Shown here piece after piece: positions 13,064 to 17,656 of a stretch of 17,656 nt of DNA (the stretch's first letter is position 1; each line of letters starts with the position of its first letter). Below the pieces are notes generated by a model, which made no database searches, was not told the origin of the DNA, and saw only the letters and a program-made list of their open reading frames with translations. Origin of the DNA: Palsa-506 sp050013415 (GTDB lineage: Bacteria; Actinomycetota; Actinomycetes; Streptosporangiales; Streptosporangiaceae); contig JBEKFH010000048.1 in assembly GCA_050013415.1 (NCBI GenBank), positions 1 through 17,656 of the forward strand. Reading direction: 5' to 3'. Position numbers and translations under genes: made by a program.

Positions 13064-14323
13064 TCAGGATCCGTCGAACGCCGAGCGGTTCCACGCCCAG
13101 TCGACGACCGCGGCGAAGACGCTGCTCGCGATGGTCTGCGCGTTGTAGAGCAGGCTTAGCTCGTCGCCGAGCCGGGTGACCCCGGCCGTCAGCCCGGTGA
13201 TGTTGGTCAGCGTGGCCCAGGCGGTCTGGGTGCTGTTCGCCGGCACGGGCAGCGGAGCCACCGGGTAAAAGCCGGCGCTGGCGAGTATCGGCGCCAGCGG
13301 GACCAGCCTCGCGCCGGTCAGCGTGACCGTGCTGCTCGCAGTCGGAGTGCACGTGATCGCGTCGTAGTCGGCGGGCGCAACCGTAGCCGACGCTGCTGTC
13401 AGCACCCGGGCCGCGATCTGCCACGGCTTCGTGGTTCCGGCCGGCCGGACGATCGCGAGCGGGTCGGTCGCCGGGTCGGCCAGCGCCGCGCCGGGCGCGA
13501 GGCCGAGATCGCGGCCGAGGTAGCCGAGGATGTCGGCCGGCGGGGTGGCGCCCGGCGAGCCGGTCGGCAGCTGGAGCACGGGCGGACCGGCGAACGGGAT
13601 CGTGGCGCCGTAGGAGTGCACCGTGGCCATCGCGGCCTTGACGGCGCTGACGAAGTCGCTGCGCACGAGGACGGCGAGTGGAATCGTCGGCTGCGCCGGG
13701 CCGGGCGGGCGGTCATTCGTGACGTCCACCATGGCGAGTGGCTGAGCGTTACTGATCCAGCCAAGCGGCGGGTTCGGCCCGGCGACGCCGAGAATCCCGG
13801 CCAGCGCCTGCTCCCGCATGGCCTTCTCCTCCAGCGTGGTCATCAGGTTGATGTACCCGCCGATCTCGGTGATGTTCTGCGGCGGCGGCACCCGGGAGCC
13901 GATCACGTCGCCTTCCAGCGCGATCCGCCGCATGATGATGTCCTGTGCCTCGACCGCGTCCGGCGATGTCGCGCTCGTCAGCACGCCCAGCAGGTTGCTG
14001 ACCAGCTGCGCGCTGAGCCCGGGGTCCACGAACGGCGAGCTGCCATTCGATGCCACGGGCGGCACCGCGTACGCGAACTGCGACGCTGCGCCTGTCGCCG
14101 AGCTTCCCGATGGCGTCGTGACCGTGACGTTCACGCTGCCGAGGCCGGCCGGGGTCGTCGCGTCGATGAGCGTCGCGCTGTGCACCGCGACACTGGTCGC
14201 CTCGGCACCGCCGAACAGGACCGCAGTGGCGCCGGTGAAGCCGGTGCCATGGATGGTGACGGCCGTGCCGCCGTCGGTAGGCCCGCTGCTCGGGCTGATG
14301 CTGGTGATTACCGGGAGTGCCAT
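13064..14323 (-). CDS. Cytoplasmic protein with N-terminal IPT/TIG domain, function unknown
   Basis: Residues 3-87 form one IPT/TIG immunoglobulin-like domain, seen in ITSISPSSGPTDGGTAVTI, GTGFTGATAVLFGG and VTVTTPSG. The remaining 330 residues match no family I know. They contain an amphipathic helical stretch (about 100-180, with EEKAMREQALAGIL), a Pro/Gly-rich middle and a C-terminus with repeated Thr/Leu/Ala segments. There is no signal peptide or membrane segment: the protein starts directly with the Ig-like domain (MALPVITS). That is unusual for a TIG protein, which is normally exported or part of a glycan-binding or tail structure. The ATG at 14323 follows AGGCGAA and AGGAG. It lies 117 bases downstream of the large gene in the same direction and is probably co-transcribed with it. 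Confidence 0.8.
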   Translation of the reverse strand: MALPVITSISPSSGPTDGGTAVTIHGTGFTGATAVLFGGAEATSVAVHSATLIDATTPAGLGSVNVTVTTPSGSSATGAASQFAYAVPPVASNGSSPFVDPGLSAQLVSNLLGVLTSATSPDAVEAQDIIMRRIALEGDVIGSRVPPPQNITEIGGYINLMTTLEEKAMREQALAGILGVAGPNPPLGWISNAQPLAMVDVTNDRPPGPAQPTIPLAVLVRSDFVSAVKAAMATVHSYGATIPFAGPPVLQLPTGSPGATPPADILGYLGRDLGLAPGAALADPATDPLAIVRPAGTTKPWQIAARVLTAASATVAPADYDAITCTPTASSTVTLTGARLVPLAPILASAGFYPVAPLPVPANSTQTAWATLTNITGLTAGVTRLGDELSLLYNAQTIASSVFAAVVDWAWNRSAFDGS

Positions 14324-14343
14324 TTCGCCTGGGCTCCTGTCGT

Positions 14344-14365
14344 CTGCCAGCCGCCTGGCCGGCAG
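14344..14365. repeat. Hairpin between the large gene and the TIG gene
   Basis: CTGCCAGCC (14344-14352), loop GCCT, then GGCCGGCAG (14357-14365) forms a nine-position stem with one mismatch. It lies in the 117-base gap upstream of the TIG-gene start. It could attenuate read-through or stabilise the upstream mRNA end. Confidence 0.35.
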
Positions 14366-14440
14366 CTGGGCCTGTTCCTTCGGCTGGACTTTTCTCCGGC
14401 TGGCGCTGCCCGCCCGTCATGCGGCCGGCGGCGCTGCCTG

Positions 14441-17400
14441 CTAGCTGTCGGCGTCATCTGCCGTGTCGTCGGACAACCCCGACGACGCCGCCGCCTGGCC
14501 GCTGCTCTTCTTCGAGGTCTTCTTCTTTGACGTGGTCTTCTTCGAGGAAGACGACGTCGAGCCGCCGTTGACCGCCTTGGCCGCGTTCGAGCCCGCGTTC
14601 GGGCTTCCGTACATGCCGCCGACGATGTCGCCCGCGGTGGCCATGGCCTGGCTGTTCAGCGCCTGGGTCACCTGCAGCGCCTGTGCCCTGGCGGAGTTGG
14701 CCTGGTTCTGCGCGTTCTGCACGAGCGGGGCAAGCTGGGCCGCGCCGGTCAGCGAGGTGCTGAAGCCCTGCTGGGCGGCCGCGTCGGCCCCTAGCGACTG
14801 CAGCAGGCTGGTGCTGGGAGTGGGTGCCTGCAGCACGTTGTTGATCAGCGATGGCAGGCTGGTCAGCGAGTTGGGCGCGGTCAGCCCCGCCGCGATCGAC
14901 GGGCCCGTGGTCGGCACCGCCACCGGCGAGATCGCGGGCGCCGTGTCGGCGGGCGCGTCCTGCCAGTTCCAGAAGCGGGTGAGGTCGATCTTCTCCGCAG
15001 ACGGGCAGTGCCCGAGCACGCCCTCGCCGAGCACGCCCTGCGTCGGCAGCGCGATCGTCGACTGCGGCGGCGTGAAGGTCGCCTGCTGGTAGGCCAGCAG
15101 GCCCTGCTGGATCTGGGCCGGGTCGATCTTCAGGTTGTCAGAGACGCCTTGCGGGATCATGAAGGGCATGATCATCGAGTTGCCGAAGAAGCCGAGCAGC
15201 TTGTTCTGCACGCAGTTCAGCAGCGGGACCAGCTGGCTCGGGTCGCTGATGCCATTCGGCGGCACGCCGATCGTGTAACCGTCCAGCAGGATCTCGCGCT
15301 CTTGCCGGGACAGCGACAGCCACACCGCCTTGGAGTAGAGCGTGGTGTTGCGGACGACATGCTGGGCGGCCTTCTCGATCTCGAGGATCTCGCTGTAACG
15401 CAGCACCGGCGCGATCTGCAGCGCCGGGACCGGGTAGGGCTGCGGGGGCAGCACCACGGCGGACAGCGTGTCGTTGGCGTACGTCTCGTTCGGCGGGGCC
15501 GGCAGCTCGTTGCCGCTCGCGTCCAGTTCCTCGATCGAGGCGGAGAAGTAGCTGATGCTCGGGCCGCCGAGAGCCGGCTCCAGCGTGCTGGCCGTGAGGG
15601 TGATCGTCGTCCGGTCGGACGGCTCGCCGATCGAGTCCTGCAGTGCGGCGCTGCCGCTGGCCCCGAAGATGCCCTCGATCGAGGTGAGCAGGTTCACCAG
15701 CGGCGACACGAGCGTGTAGCTGACCGTGTTCCAGTTACGGGTGATCTCGAACCCGACGATGTCGGCCCGGTTCATCGTGGTCGGCAGGGCCAGGCTGCCC
15801 TGCAGTACGACCGAGGAGGCGGCTGCCTGGCGCTCCGTAAGCAGCCACCTGAGCAGGTCGTCCTGGCTGACGAAGGCATCCAGCGGGATCGCGGCCGGAT
15901 GGTTACCTGTCACGGGGGCAAGCTGCACCGGCCCGACCCTGGTGCTGCGCTTGGTCACGGCCACGATGCTGACCGTCTCGCAGGACAGGAACGATCCGGT
16001 GAGCGTGAACTGGATGACGTCCTCGGCCACGCCGCCCGGGGGCTCGACTTGCGCAGTGGGATCGCTGGCGAACTGCTCAAGTCCCGTGAGACCGGGCTGG
16101 TACTGGCGCGGGACGGCGGCCTGGAGCACGTCCAGGTGCTTGATGATGTTCGCGTAGCGCTGCAGCACCAGGGCGCGGGAGCCCACCTGGGTCGTCGGGT
16201 CGGTCAGCGTCTGCGGCTGTCCCGGCGGCATGAACCGCACGATCTGCATCGGGATCAGGCAGGCGAGGGTCAGCCCGTCGATCGCCGTGGAGACGTCGAA
16301 CATGCGCAGCACCTGCCAGTACTGCATGGTGAGTGCCCTGGTGTGGTTGTGGTTCGTGATGATCTTGGTGGTGACCGAGTCGGACTCGGTAGCTGTCGCC
16401 AGCCGCATGCCGGTGCGGCTCGCGCTGCGCCGGGCGGCCGCCTGGTCCTGCGACGCGGAATGCGTTGTCTGCGCCGCGTCCTGCGCGGAGTCGCGCTGGC
16501 CCTGAAGCCAGCTACTGCTGTTCCCGGAGGAGGACGAACCGCCGGCGCCGCCGCTCGCTATGATGATCGACCCGCCCGCTGACCAGCTACTCGACTGCGC
16601 CTGGAACGAGCTTCCGCCGTTCGCCGCCTCGCTGAAAGCGGAGTCGAACGTCGCCTGCGTTGAGGTGTCGCTCAGCGCGCTCTGCTCCGAGGCCTGCTGC
16701 TCGCTGAAGCTCTCGCTCTCGAATACCTGGGACGTGTCGGTGCGCTCGAATACTGCCACCTCGGTCTGCTCGCCCGGCGCGAGCGGCAGCGAGTAGACCA
16801 GGTCACCGAGGCCCAGCCCCTTGAACGTCCACTGCTGCGACATCCACAGCACGTAGCCCAGGCCCAGTGTCGCCGCCATCGGCACGTTCTCGTCAGCGGT
16901 GAAGTTGCCGTACGGGTCGATGCCGGCGATCTGGTCGAGGAAGCCGTCCGCCGACAGCGGCTGTTCCACCGGGACCCGGTCGGTGTAGGTCGCCGCGGTG
17001 CCCCCGGCCAGCGCTACGGCCGTGCCCGGGCCCGCGCCGGCTGCCGCGTCCCCTGCTGCCCCGGCGGCCGGTGCCGCGTCCCCGTTGGCGGCGGCCCGGG
17101 CGGCCATCATCGCCGGGACTGCCGTGGCATACAGCGGCAGCGGGATGAAGCCGTTGCCCTCGCCGACCGGCACGGTGGTGACCTGGTTAACGATCGACAT
17201 CTGCGGCTCTACCAGGCGGAAGAACACGCCGAAGGGGAACGAGTCGGTGCTGGCGGCGGCGGCGAACGACTGCGAGCAGGCATCCTCGTCGCCGATCGTC
17301 ACCTTCGGCAGGTTCGGTGGCGTCTGCGGCTGCGGCGGCCCGCTGGCCGGCAGGGTAGTGGGTACCAGGGCCTCGAGCGCCGCGAGGATGCTCAGCGGCA

Positions 17401-17656
17401 GCGGCGTCAGCACGGAGGGCAGCATGACGGTGCCGAGCAGCCCGTTCGCAGCGACCTTGTCCTGGGCGACGGTGACCGTCGCATTCGCGTCGGCGCCGTG
17501 CACGACGAAGGAGAGGCCTCCGGCCGGCACCGTGGCGCCGGTCGGCATGGTGAGGGTGAACGTGCCGTCGCCAGCAGTCAGGGTGGTCTGCACCGGACCG
17601 GTGACGCTGACCGTCGCCGGGTCGAATTGCACCTGCAGGTTCGCGCCCGTGGATCC
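14441..17656 (-). CDS. Very large protein of unknown function, 5' end outside the window
   Basis: The frame stays open to the right edge: 1,071 residues are visible and the true start lies beyond. I do not recognise a named family for the whole. From the edge inward there is a beta-rich, carboxypeptidase-regulatory-like segment (AGDGTFTLTMPTGA). Next comes a conserved-looking block (SFPFGVFFRLVEPQMSIV), an Ala/Gly linker near 180-215, and a block GDLVYSLPLAPGEQTEVAVF near 285. A Ser/Gln/Ala-rich low-complexity region follows (about 305-410), then a His-containing motif ITNHNHTRALTMQYWQVLR near 433. After about 500 residues of mixed alpha/beta sequence come an Ala/Gln helical region and a Lys/Ser/Thr tail (KKTTSKKKTSKKSS) ending in acidic residues. 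No membrane segment is visible. The sequence looks structural or scaffold-like; that is inference. The TIG gene follows it. Confidence 0.8.
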   Translation of the reverse strand, partial: GSTGANLQVQFDPATVSVTGPVQTTLTAGDGTFTLTMPTGATVPAGGLSFVVHGADANATVTVAQDKVAANGLLGTVMLPSVLTPLPLSILAALEALVPTTLPASGPPQPQTPPNLPKVTIGDEDACSQSFAAAASTDSFPFGVFFRLVEPQMSIVNQVTTVPVGEGNGFIPLPLYATAVPAMMAARAAANGDAAPAAGAAGDAAAGAGPGTAVALAGGTAATYTDRVPVEQPLSADGFLDQIAGIDPYGNFTADENVPMAATLGLGYVLWMSQQWTFKGLGLGDLVYSLPLAPGEQTEVAVFERTDTSQVFESESFSEQQASEQSALSDTSTQATFDSAFSEAANGGSSFQAQSSSWSAGGSIIIASGGAGGSSSSGNSSSWLQGQRDSAQDAAQTTHSASQDQAAARRSASRTGMRLATATESDSVTTKIITNHNHTRALTMQYWQVLRMFDVSTAIDGLTLACLIPMQIVRFMPPGQPQTLTDPTTQVGSRALVLQRYANIIKHLDVLQAAVPRQYQPGLTGLEQFASDPTAQVEPPGGVAEDVIQFTLTGSFLSCETVSIVAVTKRSTRVGPVQLAPVTGNHPAAIPLDAFVSQDDLLRWLLTERQAAASSVVLQGSLALPTTMNRADIVGFEITRNWNTVSYTLVSPLVNLLTSIEGIFGASGSAALQDSIGEPSDRTTITLTASTLEPALGGPSISYFSASIEELDASGNELPAPPNETYANDTLSAVVLPPQPYPVPALQIAPVLRYSEILEIEKAAQHVVRNTTLYSKAVWLSLSRQEREILLDGYTIGVPPNGISDPSQLVPLLNCVQNKLLGFFGNSMIMPFMIPQGVSDNLKIDPAQIQQGLLAYQQATFTPPQSTIALPTQGVLGEGVLGHCPSAEKIDLTRFWNWQDAPADTAPAISPVAVPTTGPSIAAGLTAPNSLTSLPSLINNVLQAPTPSTSLLQSLGADAAAQQGFSTSLTGAAQLAPLVQNAQNQANSARAQALQVTQALNSQAMATAGDIVGGMYGSPNAGSNAAKAVNGGSTSSSSKKTTSKKKTSKKSSGQAAASSGLSDDTADDADS

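Noticed and set aside
15008..16582. 524-codon plus-strand frame opposite the giant protein
   Set aside because: It is Arg/His/Gly/Leu-rich without any domain pattern, while the opposite frame stays open for over 3.2 kb with structured-looking sequence.
17651..17656. GGATCC (BamHI site) at the exact right edge, possibly a cloning boundary
   Set aside because: The giant-protein frame runs through it without disturbance, and a six-base site at the edge may be chance; it only marks that the gene is cut here.

Overview
The window is a high-GC chromosomal segment with actinobacterial gene content. It carries a SigR/RsrA redox sigma/anti-sigma pair, a GGAAT-N18-GTT promoter, GTG and TTG starts, TANNNT boxes placed just upstream of start codons, and Ala/Gly/Pro/Arg-rich proteins. 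The order sigma factor, SRAP protein, aroA, rsgA resembles the sigH-rshA / Rv3226c / aroA / rsgA neighbourhood that I recall from Mycobacterium tuberculosis. A hisN next to aroA recalls Streptomyces. This points to Actinomycetota; I cannot name a genus.

Left block (1-2920, minus strand). It holds the start of a membrane protein cut by the window edge, an AT-rich gap with two inverted repeats, then rsrA and sigR overlapping by ATGA. Upstream of these lie a TraR/DksA-type zinc-finger gene and an SRAP (YedK/HMCES) gene. The sigR promoter matches the SigR consensus exactly and lies between the DksA-like gene and sigR. It predicts a nearly leaderless mRNA for an N-terminally extended sigma isoform.

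Middle block (3073-9987, plus strand). aroA, rsgA and a TauE-family transporter gene overlap one another. Next come hisN, a short-chain dehydrogenase gene, and a secreted S53 (sedolisin/kumamolisin) peptidase with a TTG start and a strong ribosome binding site. aroA and hisN both look leaderless.

Right block (9982-17656, minus strand). Reading from the right edge, it holds a very large protein of unknown function (5' end outside the window), a cytoplasmic IPT/TIG-domain protein, a multi-pass membrane protein with a long low-complexity linker, and a HAMP-less methyl-accepting-chemotaxis-like protein. The last gene's 3' end overlaps the 3' end of the S53 gene, and a strong hairpin that could terminate the S53 transcript lies inside its coding region. 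Short tandem repeats (22 bp x3, 19 bp x3) sit between genes in this block. The large protein plus the TIG protein is the least explained part of the window and the best candidate for an undescribed system, but no function can be assigned from sequence alone. No rRNA, tRNA, CRISPR array or transposase was seen. The longest gene-free stretch is about 270 bases.
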